A DNA stretch of 15,290 nucleotides from Chloroflexota bacterium. Its GTDB lineage: Bacteria > Chloroflexota > UBA11872 > VXNJ01. The position numbers and the translations under genes were made by a program. Positions 8,146 through 15,290 of the stretch are shown in pieces. The DNA is taken from assembly GCA_026708165.1 (NCBI GenBank), contig JAPOVO010000172.1:1-15290 (forward strand), read 5' to 3'. Under the pieces are notes generated by a model that did not search any database, was not told where the DNA came from, and saw only the letters and a program-made list of their open reading frames with translations. How positions within the stretch are numbered: the first letter of the stretch is position 1; every line of letters starts with the position of its first letter.

Positions 8146-8428
8146 CAAGCCCTCCGCAATAGTCCAAAGCGACCGCTCGGCCCCGAATGCCCAAAAAGGG
8201 CCTGTTCAGTCAGCGTGCCAGTGCGTATCCAAAGCGATCTCACCGTGACAGTCTAAGGTCGAATGTCTAATATTTGCCTCCGAAAACACAATCGCGTCCG
8301 CGCCGCCAATTAGGGGTTGCGCGACGCCCCCAATCCATTGAAATTGCATTCAAGAGGTTAGGCCTAAAGCCGGCGAGACTGGCGCCTACAGGCTGTCACC
8401 CCGGCCGCTCGCGGAGTTGGAGGATGAA
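8146..8428. other. Divergent intergenic region between the SelA-like gene and acs
   Basis: This 283-base region separates two divergent genes, so it should carry promoters for both. The plus-strand promoter candidate for acs and both ribosome binding sites are visible: GGAGG before each ATG, at 8419-8423 for acs and reverse-complemented at 8151-8155 for the SelA-like gene. A short hairpin GCCC-AAAAA-GGGC lies at 8189-8201, in the leader of the SelA-like gene. I could not choose a convincing minus-strand promoter. No credible small gene or tRNA is present. Confidence 0.5.
8245..8273 (+). promoter_or_regulatory. Candidate sigma70-type promoter for acs
   Basis: GTGACA at 8245-8250 matches five of six bases of the TTGACA -35 box. 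After a 17-base spacer, TAATAT at 8268-8273 matches four of six bases of the TATAAT -10 box. Transcription would start near 8280 and leave a leader of about 150 bases before the acs ATG. The long leader leaves room for further control. This was found by eye only. Confidence 0.45.
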
Positions 8429-10423
8429 ATGGCTGAAGCAGAGGGAGACCAGGTCCAGGTAAGCACTTTCGAGCCACCGGTTGATTTCGCGCGCGATGCT
8501 CACGTCGGCAGCTTCGAGCAATACGAGGAACTGCATCGCCGGAGTCTCGAAGAGCCGGAGTCGTTTTGGCGCGAGATAACGGACCAGTTCGTCTGGACGA
8601 AGCCCTGGACGAAGCTCCGCGAATGGAACTTGCCGTTCACCCGCTGGTTCGTAGACGGCGAGCTGAACATCACGGTCAACTGTCTCGACCGTCACGTAGA
8701 AAACGGCCTGGGCGACAAAATCGCCTTCCATTGGGAGGGCGAGCCGGGGGACACGCGCACAGTCAGCTTTCGGGAGCTGCTGGAGGACACTTGCCGCTTC
8801 GCGAACGGCCTGAAGAGTCTCGGACTTCAGAGCGGCGACCGGGTAGTCATCTACATGCCCATGATCCCCGAGCTGCCCGTGGCTATGCTCGCCTGCGCCC
8901 GACTTGGACTCGTTCACAGCGTGATATTCGGCGGCTTCAGCTCCGACGCTATTCGAGATCGCGTTCAGGACGCTTCGGCCCGAGCGATCATCACCGCCGA
9001 CGGCGGCTGGCGAAGGGGCAAGGTTATCCCCCTGAAGGACAACGTCGACGGGGCGCTGACCGATGATGAGTGCCCGTCAGTCGAGCACGTAGTGGTCTAT
9101 GAACGCTGCAAAAACGAAATCGAGATGGCCGACGGACGTGACATCTGGTGGAACGATCTGATCGAGGGGCAACCGGCGGATTGCGAGCCGGAATCGGTAC
9201 CCGCCGAGCATCCGCTGTACATCCTCTATACCAGCGGCACGACGGGAAAACCCAAGGGAGTCGTCCACGCCCAAGGCGGCTACCTGATCCAGACGGCGCT
9301 GACGTCCAAGTGGATTTTCGATCTCAAGCCCGACGACATCTACTGGTGCACTGCGGACATCGGGTGGGTTACCGGACACAGCTATATCGTCTACGGCATT
9401 CTGGCCAACGCGACGACAGGCGTCATGTACGAGGGCGCTCCCGACTACCCGGCGCCGGACCGCTTCTGGGAGATAGTCGACAAGTACAACGTTACCGTCT
9501 TCTACACCGCGCCCACCGCCATTCGAGCATTCATCAAGTGGGGCGACGAGTGGCCCGAAAAGCACGACCTGTCCAGCCTGCGCCTCCTGGGCACGGTCGG
9601 CGAGCCGATCAATCCCGACGTGTGGCTCTGGTACCGACGCGTTATCGGAGGCGGCAGCTGTCCGATAGTCGACACATGGTGGCAGACTGAGACGGGCGGC
9701 ATATTGATAACACCGATCCCTGGGGCCATTACGACTAAACCCGGGTCCGCGACGCTGCCCTTCCCGGGGGTCGACGCCGACGTGGTGGACGAGTCCGGCA
9801 ACCCCGTAGCTCCCAATGAGCGAGGGCTTCTGGTCATCAAACGGCCGTGGCCGTCGATGATCCGAGGCATCTACAAGGACGGCTGGGGCCAGCCTGGGCA
9901 CGAAGGCGAATTCGGGGACCGCGACCGGTTCTTCGACCAGTATTTCAAGCGCATTGAGGGCGTATATCTGGCCGGCGACGCAGCCCGCCGAGACAACGAC
10001 GGCTACTTCTGGATCATCGGCCGGGTGGATGACGTTTTGAACGTCGCCGGACACCGAATCGGTACGGCCGAGGTCGAAAGCTGCCTGGTACAGCATCCGG
10101 CGGTGGCCGAGGCGGCAGTCATCGGCTTTCCGGACGAGATCACCGGAGAGGCTGTCGCGGCATTCGTTACGCTACGAGGCAGCTTCGAAGAGAGCAGCGA
10201 GCTTCAGGCCGAACTGGTCAATTTTGTGGGTGAGCGAATCGGGCGCTTCGTCAGGCCGAAGCTTCTGAGGTTCACGCCAGCTCTGCCTAAGACCCGCAGC
10301 GGCAAGATCATGCGGCGGCTACTTCGGGAAATTGCCACGAGCGGCAAGGTCGTAGGCGATACGACCACTCTCGAAGACATGGCCGCCGTGGCCGCTCTTC
10401 AGGGAATCGACGAAGAAGAATAG
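8429..10423 (+). CDS. acs: Acetyl-CoA synthetase (acetate-CoA ligase, AMP-forming)
   Basis: Acs activates acetate with ATP to acetyl-AMP and then transfers the acetyl group to CoA, feeding acetate into central metabolism. The 664-residue length fits the family (about 650). Signatures are the P-loop [18 protein letters not shown] (about 263-280), the acetate-pocket stretch [12 protein letters not shown] (from about 312), WWQTETGG (417-424) with the pocket tryptophan that restricts the enzyme to acetate, the hinge region [13 protein letters not shown] (from 531), and [11 protein letters not shown] with catalytic Lys626. In other bacteria this lysine is inactivated by acetylation, which may apply here, but no acetyltransferase gene is in view. 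An in-frame TTG is found at 8417, but ATG at 8429 is chosen because GGAGG (8419-8423) sits five bases before it. A short-chain acyl preference such as propionate cannot be excluded, yet the pocket motif favours acetate. Confidence 0.96.
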   Translation: MAEAEGDQVQVSTFEPPVDFARDAHVGSFEQYEELHRRSLEEPESFWREITDQFVWTKPWTKLREWNLPFTRWFVDGELNITVNCLDRHVENGLGDKIAFHWEGEPGDTRTVSFRELLEDTCRFANGLKSLGLQSGDRVVIYMPMIPELPVAMLACARLGLVHSVIFGGFSSDAIRDRVQDASARAIITADGGWRRGKVIPLKDNVDGALTDDECPSVEHVVVYERCKNEIEMADGRDIWWNDLIEGQPADCEPESVPAEHPLYILYTSGTTGKPKGVVHAQGGYLIQTALTSKWIFDLKPDDIYWCTADIGWVTGHSYIVYGILANATTGVMYEGAPDYPAPDRFWEIVDKYNVTVFYTAPTAIRAFIKWGDEWPEKHDLSSLRLLGTVGEPINPDVWLWYRRVIGGGSCPIVDTWWQTETGGILITPIPGAITTKPGSATLPFPGVDADVVDESGNPVAPNERGLLVIKRPWPSMIRGIYKDGWGQPGHEGEFGDRDRFFDQYFKRIEGVYLAGDAARRDNDGYFWIIGRVDDVLNVAGHRIGTAEVESCLVQHPAVAEAAVIGFPDEITGEAVAAFVTLRGSFEESSELQAELVNFVGERIGRFVRPKLLRFTPALPKTRSGKIMRRLLREIATSGKVVGDTTTLEDMAAVAALQGIDEEE

Positions 10424-10571
10424 CGGTCGGTTAGGCGTCTCGATTGACTTGCCCGGTGCGAGGGGCCTTTCCAAAAGCCGTTAGGCCGCGGCGGTTGTGG
10501 CGGGTTGGAAGTCCAGCGCTGTCGATGTTTCTTGATGGGTGCTAAGAAGCCGACACGCTTTGTCGCGGCGC
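10424..10571. other. Convergent intergenic region after acs
   Basis: This 148-base gap lies between the end of acs (plus) and the end of the unknown minus-strand gene. GGCCT (10464-10468) and AGGCC (10483-10487) could form a small stem after acs, but no run of T follows. The only terminator-like element is the one listed at 10541-10569 for the minus strand. I see no gene here. Confidence 0.4.
10541..10569 (-). terminator. Weak intrinsic terminator candidate for the unknown 228-residue gene
   Basis: Read on the minus strand, GCCGCGACA is followed by the loop AAGCG and then TGTCGGC, giving five plus two base pairs with a two-base bulge. TTCTTA follows directly. It begins three bases past the gene's stop codon, which is a good position, but the T-rich tail is short and broken. 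Confidence 0.3.
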
Positions 10572-11258
10572 TCAGGCTCCGTTTGTCGAACGCACCTCTT
10601 CGATTTCCTCGTCCCAGTTTCGCGCGCCCCGGAGAGCCTCGAACGCGAGAAGCGCCTGAATCGCGAGTACCTTCTTTTCTTTCATCGTATCTTCCTGGGC
10701 CTGTGCGACCAGCCGCGCCCGCTCCGTGAGATCGGCCAGCGCGTCATTCGACCCGGAGTCAATGGGGCCTGCTACTAGGAGTTTCGCCGCTTCGTCGAAA
10801 CACTCGCGTACATCCCGGGGATCAGGTCGCGCTATCTCCCCGATCTTCTTTGCTATCGATTCGAGGCTTGCGGCGAAGTCGGAGTATTTCTGAAGACGTC
10901 CATCCATGCGGCCAACCATATAGTCGACGTCGCGCTCCAACTCGCGAATGCGCGCCACTTCGCGTTCGGACAGCGCTTCCGCATCCTTGAGAATATCCAC
11001 TACCTCGAAGCTACAACCGCAGACATCGCTGTAAGCCGTTTGACGCCCCCTCGCCGAAGGTTTGTCGGCTAGCTTCCATCTCGTCCCGTTCCACCGAATA
11101 TCCGGCAGATCGATGTGACCGCCGTCCTCGTGCACGACGACGGGCGGCAGACCGTGTCCGCGCTCCCGCAAAGTCAGCCGCCCGGTCTCCAGCTCCTCGA
11201 CGATCCTCTCGCGGTGTGGAGATGGAGGCATCCAACGGTTTTCCAACTCAACTGCCAT
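10572..11258 (-). CDS. Hypothetical protein, mostly helical, unrecognised family
   Basis: I do not recognise this 228-residue protein. It has no signal peptide or membrane segment, so it is probably cytoplasmic. Residues about 1-30 are polar and charged. About 38-90 look beta-rich (PPVVVHEDGGHIDLPDIRW, then WNGTRWKL) with a Cys-Gly-Cys at 80-82 but no second cysteine pair that would suggest a zinc site. Residues about 92-145 are strongly helical and heptad-like, possibly a coiled coil, and about 171-222 form a second charged helical stretch. Coding is supported by an AGAGG ribosome binding site seven bases before the ATG, an uninterrupted frame and sensible protein composition. It lies 75 bases downstream of the enolase-superfamily dehydratase on the same strand, so co-transcription is possible but not shown. 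A structural or DNA-associated role would fit coiled coils, but no function is assigned. Confidence 0.75.
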   Translation of the reverse strand: MAVELENRWMPPSPHRERIVEELETGRLTLRERGHGLPPVVVHEDGGHIDLPDIRWNGTRWKLADKPSARGRQTAYSDVCGCSFEVVDILKDAEALSEREVARIRELERDVDYMVGRMDGRLQKYSDFAASLESIAKKIGEIARPDPRDVRECFDEAAKLLVAGPIDSGSNDALADLTERARLVAQAQEDTMKEKKVLAIQALLAFEALRGARNWDEEIEEVRSTNGA

Positions 11259-11333
11259 ATTTCAACCTCTTACAGACTTCGTGTGCTTGTCTCCAAATCA
11301 CGTGACACTACCAGTGGACTGCCAGGCCGGTGC

Positions 11334-12473
11334 CTACCAATTGGTAACGGAACCGTCGTCCATGCGCAGTTCATGAGGCGTAGGCATATGGTATGGATAG
11401 TCCGCTACCGCTTCCTCGTTAACGTCGACTCCAAGCCCGGGTTCCTCGGGCAATAGCAAGTATCCATCTTCAAACCGAAGCTGTTGCGGAAACAGATCGG
11501 TCATATAGCCCGGCTTGCGATGCAGCTCCTGCACTCCGAAGAGCGGGCTGGCGACATCGAGATGGGCACAGGATGCGGTGGACACTGGACCGAGCGGGTT
11601 GTGCGGCGCGAGCTTTTGATAGTGCGCCTCCGCCCAGCCAGCGATCTTCTTCGCCTCGGTCAAACCGCCCACGATGCACAGGTCAACGCGGACGTAGTCA
11701 ATAAGGTCTCGCTCGATCAGAGGCTTGAACTCCCATTTCGTTGCCAATTCCTCGCCCCCCGCGATGGGGACGTTGGTGTGCTGGCGCACGAAGGCGTAAG
11801 CATCCGGATTCTCCGAGCGCACCGGGTCCTCGGCGAAGAAGATATCGTAGGGCGCGGCGGCGTCGCACAATCTGACCGCGTCGATGGGATCGAGCCGGGT
11901 GTGGAAGTCGATGCAGATTTCGATATCGTTTCCAACCGCTTCCCGCACAGCCGCGAGCAGCTCGACCGTCTGTGGCACCGCCCGGCGCGGTTCGAGTATC
12001 CCGCCCGGCTCCTCGGCAACTCCGAACCGGACGAACTTGAACCCTTCGCGGACTTTGTTCTTTGCGTCAACGGCCATCTCCTCCGGGGTGGCGCCGGTGA
12101 TGTGGGCGTAACAAACTACCTTGTCCCGGCACTTGCCGCCCAAGAGATCCCAAACGGGGCGGCCGAGCGCCTTTCCCTTTATGTCCCAAAGCGCCAAGTC
12201 GACGGCTGAGATGGCGGCCGTGAGAATTTGGCCTCCCTTGAAGAAGTTACCGCGAAACAGACGCTGCCAAATGTGGTCGATCCGCGACGGGTCCTCGCCG
12301 CGCAACTGCTGGTCGAAGTGTTGAATTGCGCCCGCGACAGCCAACTCCTTGCCGGTTATCCCCGCCTCTCCGAGGCCGTAAAGCCCCTCGTCCGTCTCGA
12401 CCTTTACAAACAGGAAGTTTCGACCCGGTACTCCCGAATTGACCGGAATCGCTCTGATTTTTGTGATCTTCAT
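11334..12473 (-). CDS. Mandelate racemase/enolase superfamily dehydratase, D-galactonate dehydratase-like
   Basis: This 379-residue enzyme has the two-domain enolase-superfamily fold: a capping domain (about 1-120) and a barrel (about 125-379). Metal ligands appear as Asp189, Glu215 and Glu241, in DFHTR, AEDPV and GGEEL. His191 in DFH and His291 in APHNPLGP are the two catalytic histidines. Spacing of all five equals that in E. coli galactonate dehydratase DgoD (Asp183, His185, Glu209, Glu235, His285) with a constant shift of six. Members dehydrate sugar acids such as galactonate or mannonate to 2-keto-3-deoxy acids, so sugar-acid catabolism is the likely role, but the exact substrate cannot be read from sequence. 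No kinase or aldolase of the pathway adjoins. ATG is preceded by AGGA about five bases upstream. The gene diverges from the membrane protein gene and may lead the unknown gene downstream. Expansion of this family is known in SAR202 Chloroflexota. Confidence 0.88.
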   Translation of the reverse strand: MKITKIRAIPVNSGVPGRNFLFVKVETDEGLYGLGEAGITGKELAVAGAIQHFDQQLRGEDPSRIDHIWQRLFRGNFFKGGQILTAAISAVDLALWDIKGKALGRPVWDLLGGKCRDKVVCYAHITGATPEEMAVDAKNKVREGFKFVRFGVAEEPGGILEPRRAVPQTVELLAAVREAVGNDIEICIDFHTRLDPIDAVRLCDAAAPYDIFFAEDPVRSENPDAYAFVRQHTNVPIAGGEELATKWEFKPLIERDLIDYVRVDLCIVGGLTEAKKIAGWAEAHYQKLAPHNPLGPVSTASCAHLDVASPLFGVQELHRKPGYMTDLFPQQLRFEDGYLLLPEEPGLGVDVNEEAVADYPYHMPTPHELRMDDGSVTNW

Positions 12474-12551
12474 TGTCGTCCTGCTCCGCGGTAAGGCGGC
12501 TTCGCGCCTTTAGAATGATGCAGCGAGGAAAAGTCGGAGGCGTTTACCATC
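12474..12551. promoter_or_regulatory. Short divergent intergenic region with a perfect inverted repeat
   Basis: Only 78 bases separate the dehydratase gene (minus) from the membrane protein gene (plus). AAGGCG (12493-12498), loop GCTTCG, and CGCCTT (12505-12510) form a perfect six-base-pair dyad near the middle. TAGAAT (12511-12516) directly after it resembles a plus-strand -10 box, but I see no matching -35 box. The dyad could be an operator or a leader hairpin. The call is speculative. Confidence 0.3.
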
Positions 12552-13184
12552 TTGAATCCATTCGAGTCTATAACCGAGCTGGTGGAGCTTGGCGCTGCGG
12601 TAGTCGCCGCCGCCAGCTTGGGCCTGCTAATTGTAGTCGTCGCGGTGGCCGCAATCATTGCGTATCTCGCCGTTAAGGCGCACGCGTCGGGTTACCTTAC
12701 GTTTTCGCTTCGAGCCGCGGTAACGTGGTATGCCCACCTGATTCAGGCTTTGGCTGTCGTAATGCTGGCGGTTGGAACCGCCTCGCTTTTGAACGTGGGC
12801 GTAGGCGCGGCGGCAGGACCCGGATACAGCTTCCCGGAAGGCGTCACCTCCGCCGACTTTCCATCAATCATCTACGAGGCGGTCGTGTTATTTGGAACAG
12901 GACTGATAGTCCTGCTCGTTCACCAGCGGTTCGAGCGCCTGGTCGACCCGAATCGAGCCGGGAGAGTAGCAAGGCTATTTCGGCTGGCGGCGCTCTCGGC
13001 AGCGTTCGGCATTGCCGTCATTCTGCTTCTCCTTTTCTCCGGCCTGAGCCTGGTCGAGTATCACGTTGAATCGGCCGGCGGCCCAGCCCCGGGGCGCATG
13101 CTATCGGGGCTGGCGGTGGCCATCTTCTTCTGGATACACGCGCTGCTGGGGCTGAAGAGGGAGATCGACTCGAACGGCGAATGA
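12552..13184 (+). CDS. Hypothetical membrane protein with about five transmembrane segments
   Basis: The 210-residue product is an integral inner-membrane protein of a family I do not recognise. Hydrophobic segments lie at about 14-42, 57-82, 104-124, 144-165 and 181-200. A charged loop at 125-143 (HQRFERLVDPNRAGRVARL) would be cytoplasmic by the positive-inside rule, and the segment 83-103 (GAAAGPGYSFPEG) would face the outside. No catalytic or transport motif is visible. The start is TTG, since an in-frame TGA stands at 12516-12518 and no ATG or GTG precedes the first hydrophobic segment. GGAGG at 12536-12540 stands 11 bases upstream, slightly far. The gene is transcribed alone, diverging from the dehydratase gene and converging on the TPR gene. 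Confidence 0.8.
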   Translation: MNPFESITELVELGAAVVAAASLGLLIVVVAVAAIIAYLAVKAHASGYLTFSLRAAVTWYAHLIQALAVVMLAVGTASLLNVGVGAAAGPGYSFPEGVTSADFPSIIYEAVVLFGTGLIVLLVHQRFERLVDPNRAGRVARLFRLAALSAAFGIAVILLLLFSGLSLVEYHVESAGGPAPGRMLSGLAVAIFFWIHALLGLKREIDSNGE

Positions 13185-13247
13185 CCCTTTTCGTGAGAGA
13201 CAGGGCCAACAGGCTTATCTGTGCGCCCAGTATGACCTCGACTGAGG
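13185..13247. other. Convergent gap between the membrane protein and TPR genes
   Basis: The 63 bases between the two convergent stop codons show no convincing terminator hairpin, repeat or gene. Confidence 0.4.
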
Positions 13248-14117
13248 CTATACCCGTAGCCTTGCCAGACGCTTTCTTGCTCTAACCCCAAGGTTCGAAT
13301 TGGGGCTCAATTCAACGATTTTACGGAAGTCGGCGGTAGCGCTGGCCCCATCGCCAAGACGCACGAACGCGGTGGCCCGGTTGTAATAGGCTTGGGGGCG
13401 GTTGGGCGCAATCTCGATCGCGGCGGTGTAGTCCTCGATTGCATCCGTCAATTGATGATTGGCGAGATAAGCGTTGCCCCTGTTGTTCAACGCGTTGACG
13501 TGCCCGGGATCGATCGAGATTGCCCGGCTGTAGTCTCTTATCGCTGAATGCAGATGGCCAAGCTTCCGGTTGGCAACGCCGCGATTGTAAAAAGCGTCGC
13601 TGCGCGTGGGGTTCCGTTCAACAGCTTGGGTGAAGTCCTTGATCGCCGCCGCCAGGTCGCCGCGTCTCCCGTGAATCTTGCCGCGCCGCTCGTATGGCCC
13701 CGGATCGTCTGGATCGAGCTTGATGAGCGAATCGTAGTCGTGAATTGCGAGGGAAGGCTGCTCAAGCACCTCATAGCAGCGGGCCCTGCTATAGAAGCCG
13801 GCCTTTCGCTCGGGACTCAGCTCGATTACGGCGCGGTAGTCAGCAACCGCCTTCCGCATCTCGCGCCTGTCCTCGTATAGCCTGCCTCGCTGGAAGAATG
13901 CGTCCGCGTCGCCGGGGTCGACCTTGATGACGGCGGTAAAGTCCGCCAGGGCTTTTTCGGAGTTTCCCTGACCGATGTGCGCCAAGGCGCGCGCACTCAG
14001 CGCCACGGTGTTTTCCGGCTCCAAGCGCAATGCGGCGTCAAACTGGCTTATGGCCTCGCCCCACCGCCCCTTACCGGCGTAATTCAATCCCTCTTCGATT
14101 GACTCTTTCGCACTCAC
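13248..14117 (-). CDS. Tetratricopeptide repeat protein (about eight TPR units)
   Basis: This 289-residue protein is almost entirely TPR. Eight 34-residue units run from about residue 6 to 274, each with the pattern of A/N-Y/F-R-G near the first helix and A-I-x-D-Y/F in the second, ending in LxPxx (for example AIRDYSRAISIDPGHVNAL at 195-213). A basic tail, RARKRLARLRV, closes the protein. No signal peptide or enzyme domain is seen, so it should be a cytoplasmic protein-protein interaction scaffold whose partner is unknown. The repeat density fits the Sel1-unrelated, classical TPR type. The start is GTG; no clear Shine-Dalgarno sequence precedes it, and no in-frame ATG starts the first repeat better. 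It converges on the membrane protein gene and diverges from the site-2 protease gene. Confidence 0.9.
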   Translation of the reverse strand: MSAKESIEEGLNYAGKGRWGEAISQFDAALRLEPENTVALSARALAHIGQGNSEKALADFTAVIKVDPGDADAFFQRGRLYEDRREMRKAVADYRAVIELSPERKAGFYSRARCYEVLEQPSLAIHDYDSLIKLDPDDPGPYERRGKIHGRRGDLAAAIKDFTQAVERNPTRSDAFYNRGVANRKLGHLHSAIRDYSRAISIDPGHVNALNNRGNAYLANHQLTDAIEDYTAAIEIAPNRPQAYYNRATAFVRLGDGASATADFRKIVELSPNSNLGVRARKRLARLRV

Positions 14118-14347
14118 GATTGCTAGGTCTCAGCCTCCAACGCACCGACAATCCGCGAATTGCACCACTCCTAGTCGGACTGGCTGAGGTTGATATTAGC
14201 GCAGACAAGCTGCAACAAAGCTCGGAATGAAAGTCACAGATGCGGTCTTGGAGTCTAATCTTGTTAGAGGGACGACCGTTGTCCCACCGAACGACTTCCT
14301 GGTCTCCATCGCAATTCAACCGACACAGAAAGGACTGCCATCAAAGA
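14118..14347. promoter_or_regulatory. Divergent intergenic region between TPR and site-2 protease genes, rich in dyads
   Basis: This 230-base region holds several inverted repeats. CTCAGCC (14129-14135) matches GGCTGAG (14182-14188), with GCTA (14122-14125) and TAGC (14197-14200) outside as a further imperfect extension; this dyad would fall in the TPR gene's leader. Two stems stand back to back before the protease gene: TCTAA (14254-14258) with TTAGA (14264-14268), then GGGACGA (14269-14275) with TTGTCCC (14279-14285) around a three-base loop. Neither is followed by a T run. TTGATA at 14190-14195 resembles a -35 box but lacks a partner. I see no convincing small gene. Confidence 0.35.
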
Positions 14348-15001
14348 ATGGGTCTTTTGAGCCTAGCGAACGATCCACGACTACTGATATCTGCGGTGAT
14401 CGGCTTCATCGTCGCGATCTCCGTACACGAAGCATGTCACGCCTTGGCAGCCACGTGGCTCGGCGATCCCACGCCGAAGAGCCAGGGACGGCTTACGCTC
14501 AACCCGCTGCGCCACCTTGACTTCATGGGAACTCTACTGCTCGTCGTCGCCGGATTTGGCTGGGGGAAACCGGTTATCGTGAATCCATACAACCTCCGCT
14601 ACGGAGTACGCAGAGGGACGGCGATCGTCTCCGTGGCAGGACCGGCATCGAACCTCATGCTGGCGGCCCTGCTGGGGACCGTATTTGCTCAGATTTCGAG
14701 CGGATCTTCAGGAATCTTGTCCAATAGCGAGCTCCTCGGTTTCGTTCTCATCTACACGATTACCATTAACATCGTGCTGGCGGTGTTCAATCTGATTCCA
14801 GTTACGCCGCTCGACGGTTTCGGAGTGCTCTACTGCGTGGTTCCACGCGAGACCGCACAAGCCCTCGAGCCGCTTCGCCGGTACGGCCCGCTGATACTGT
14901 TTGGCGTGATTATCCTCGGCCCTATCTTCGGCATTAGACTGTTCGAGGGTCTGCTGCTTCCGCCGGTGGAGTACCTGAGAAATCTATTCATCGGACTTTA
15001 G
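14348..15001 (+). CDS. Site-2 protease family (M50) intramembrane zinc metalloprotease
   Basis: The 217-residue product is a compact membrane protease of the M50B/SpoIVFB-like type. The zinc site is HEACH (His27, Glu28, His31) in the first hydrophobic helix, and the third ligand is Asp156 in NLIPVTPLDG (148-157), the family's second motif. GRLTLNPLRHLDFMGTLLL (47-65) and FGWGKPVIVNP (70-80) are also diagnostic. Further hydrophobic segments lie at about 92-116, 129-150 and 180-200. Such proteins cut membrane-bound substrates within the membrane; the substrate here is unknown, and no anti-sigma factor gene adjoins. A longer frame opens at an ATG at 14240, but its extra 36 residues are Arg- and Ser-rich and unlike the family, so 14348 is preferred. 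AAAGGA lies about 13 bases upstream. The HD-domain ORF begins seven bases downstream, implying co-transcription. Confidence 0.93.
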   Translation: MGLLSLANDPRLLISAVIGFIVAISVHEACHALAATWLGDPTPKSQGRLTLNPLRHLDFMGTLLLVVAGFGWGKPVIVNPYNLRYGVRRGTAIVSVAGPASNLMLAALLGTVFAQISSGSSGILSNSELLGFVLIYTITINIVLAVFNLIPVTPLDGFGVLYCVVPRETAQALEPLRRYGPLILFGVIILGPIFGIRLFEGLLLPPVEYLRNLFIGL

Positions 15002-15008
15002 ATACAGG

Positions 15009-15266
15009 TTGGGGCAGTTCCTGCGCGCCTTGTTCCCAACCGCGCCAGCGGAGCTACCATCGAGGGCCCAGATATTGCTCAACGAGCGCGAGCTGCAACT
15101 CTTCAATCGAATGATGCCGTTCGACCGGGGCCACTCTATCGAGGTCTTTAGGCGAGTTGCGGAAATGTCACCGAACAACCGAGTGGTCCAGACGGCCGCA
15201 TTGTTGCACGACGTGGGCAAGGGCAAGCCGCGGCTGAGCCATAGGGTTGGATTGGCGCTGGGGTAG
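15009..15266 (+). CDS. HD-domain protein, short or truncated near the window edge
   Basis: This 85-residue ORF carries the start of an HD phosphohydrolase domain. His42 in DRGHSIEVFRRV and His67-Asp68 in LLHDVGKGK are the expected first metal ligands. The final HD-domain Asp and the last helices are missing because a TAG at 15264-15266 ends the frame. Full-length HD proteins of this small type are usually considerably longer, so the gene may be a pseudogene, carry a frameshift or base error, or continue in another frame beyond the edge. After the TAG the same frame reads SFGFHRS, which does not stop before the window end. TTG is the only start codon after the in-frame TGA at 14976-14978, and it lies seven bases after the protease stop, so the two genes are probably one operon. 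The nucleotide substrate is unknown. Confidence 0.6.
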   Translation: MGQFLRALFPTAPAELPSRAQILLNERELQLFNRMMPFDRGHSIEVFRRVAEMSPNNRVVQTAALLHDVGKGKPRLSHRVGLALG

Positions 15267-15290
15267 AGCTTCGGTTTTCATCGGTCCCGT

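Noticed and set aside
8417..8428. TTG start for acs at 8417
   Set aside because: The TTG overlaps the GGAGG that serves the ATG at 8429, which has ideal spacing.
9077..10096. Long open frame on the minus strand opposite acs (339 codons)
   Set aside because: It is antisense to the conserved core of acs, and shows no recognisable domain.
14240..14347. Longer N-terminus for the site-2 protease from the ATG at 14240
   Set aside because: The extra 36 residues are polar, Arg- and Ser-rich and lack a ribosome binding site, while the ATG at 14348 gives the usual short N-terminus before the first helix.
14227..14520. Plus-strand 97-codon frame before and into the site-2 protease gene
   Set aside because: It runs out of frame through the HExxH-encoding part of the protease gene, and its composition is that of a shadow frame.
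1..15290. CRISPR array, tRNA, rRNA, transposon or prophage
   Set aside because: I saw no regularly spaced repeats, cloverleaf-like segments, rRNA sequence, transposase, integrase or phage structural gene.

Overview
The window looks like a chromosomal segment of a GC-rich free-living bacterium. Gene content (a VanW-family protein, an EF-G paralogue, a SelA-like PLP enzyme, a galactonate dehydratase-like enolase, a compact site-2 protease) and marine-type metabolism suggest Chloroflexota, possibly the SAR202/Dehalococcoidia side. This placement is an inference from protein style and gene content; no rRNA or marker gene is present. I see no tRNA, rRNA, CRISPR array, insertion sequence, integrase or phage gene. 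No gene-free stretch exceeds 300 bases.

Positions 23-4710 hold three minus-strand genes read in the order proB, proA, VanW-family protein. proB and proA are 39 bases apart and encode the first two steps of proline synthesis. The VanW gene follows after a 278-base gap and may have its own promoter. Going right, an EF-G-like translational GTPase (4899-6923, plus) diverges from proB. Its leader has a consensus -10 box and overlapping inverted repeats. Its G3 motif reads DTPGD, so the usual catalytic histidine is missing.

The EF-G-like gene converges on a SelA-like PLP enzyme (7033-8145, minus). The short gap between them carries a nested 9-bp plus 6-bp inverted repeat. The SelA-like gene diverges from acetyl-CoA synthetase acs (8429-10423, plus), which has a good sigma70-type promoter candidate and a strong ribosome binding site. 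No selenocysteine machinery lies nearby, so the SelA-like protein is more likely a metabolic ammonia-lyase or aldolase type enzyme.

acs converges on a two-gene minus-strand group: an enolase-superfamily sugar acid dehydratase (11334-12473) and, downstream, a 228-residue helical protein I do not recognise (10572-11258). Next come a five-segment membrane protein (12552-13184, plus), an eight-repeat TPR protein (13248-14117, minus), and a plus-strand pair made of an M50 site-2 protease (14348-15001) and an HD-domain ORF (15009-15266). The HD ORF is either very short or broken by an in-frame TAG close to the window edge.

Most of the window is housekeeping and carbon metabolism. The least explained items are the EF-G paralogue with altered GTPase motifs and a structured leader, the stand-alone SelA-like enzyme, the unknown 228-residue protein beside the dehydratase, and the shortened HD gene. 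I did not find convincing evidence of a wholly new multi-gene system.
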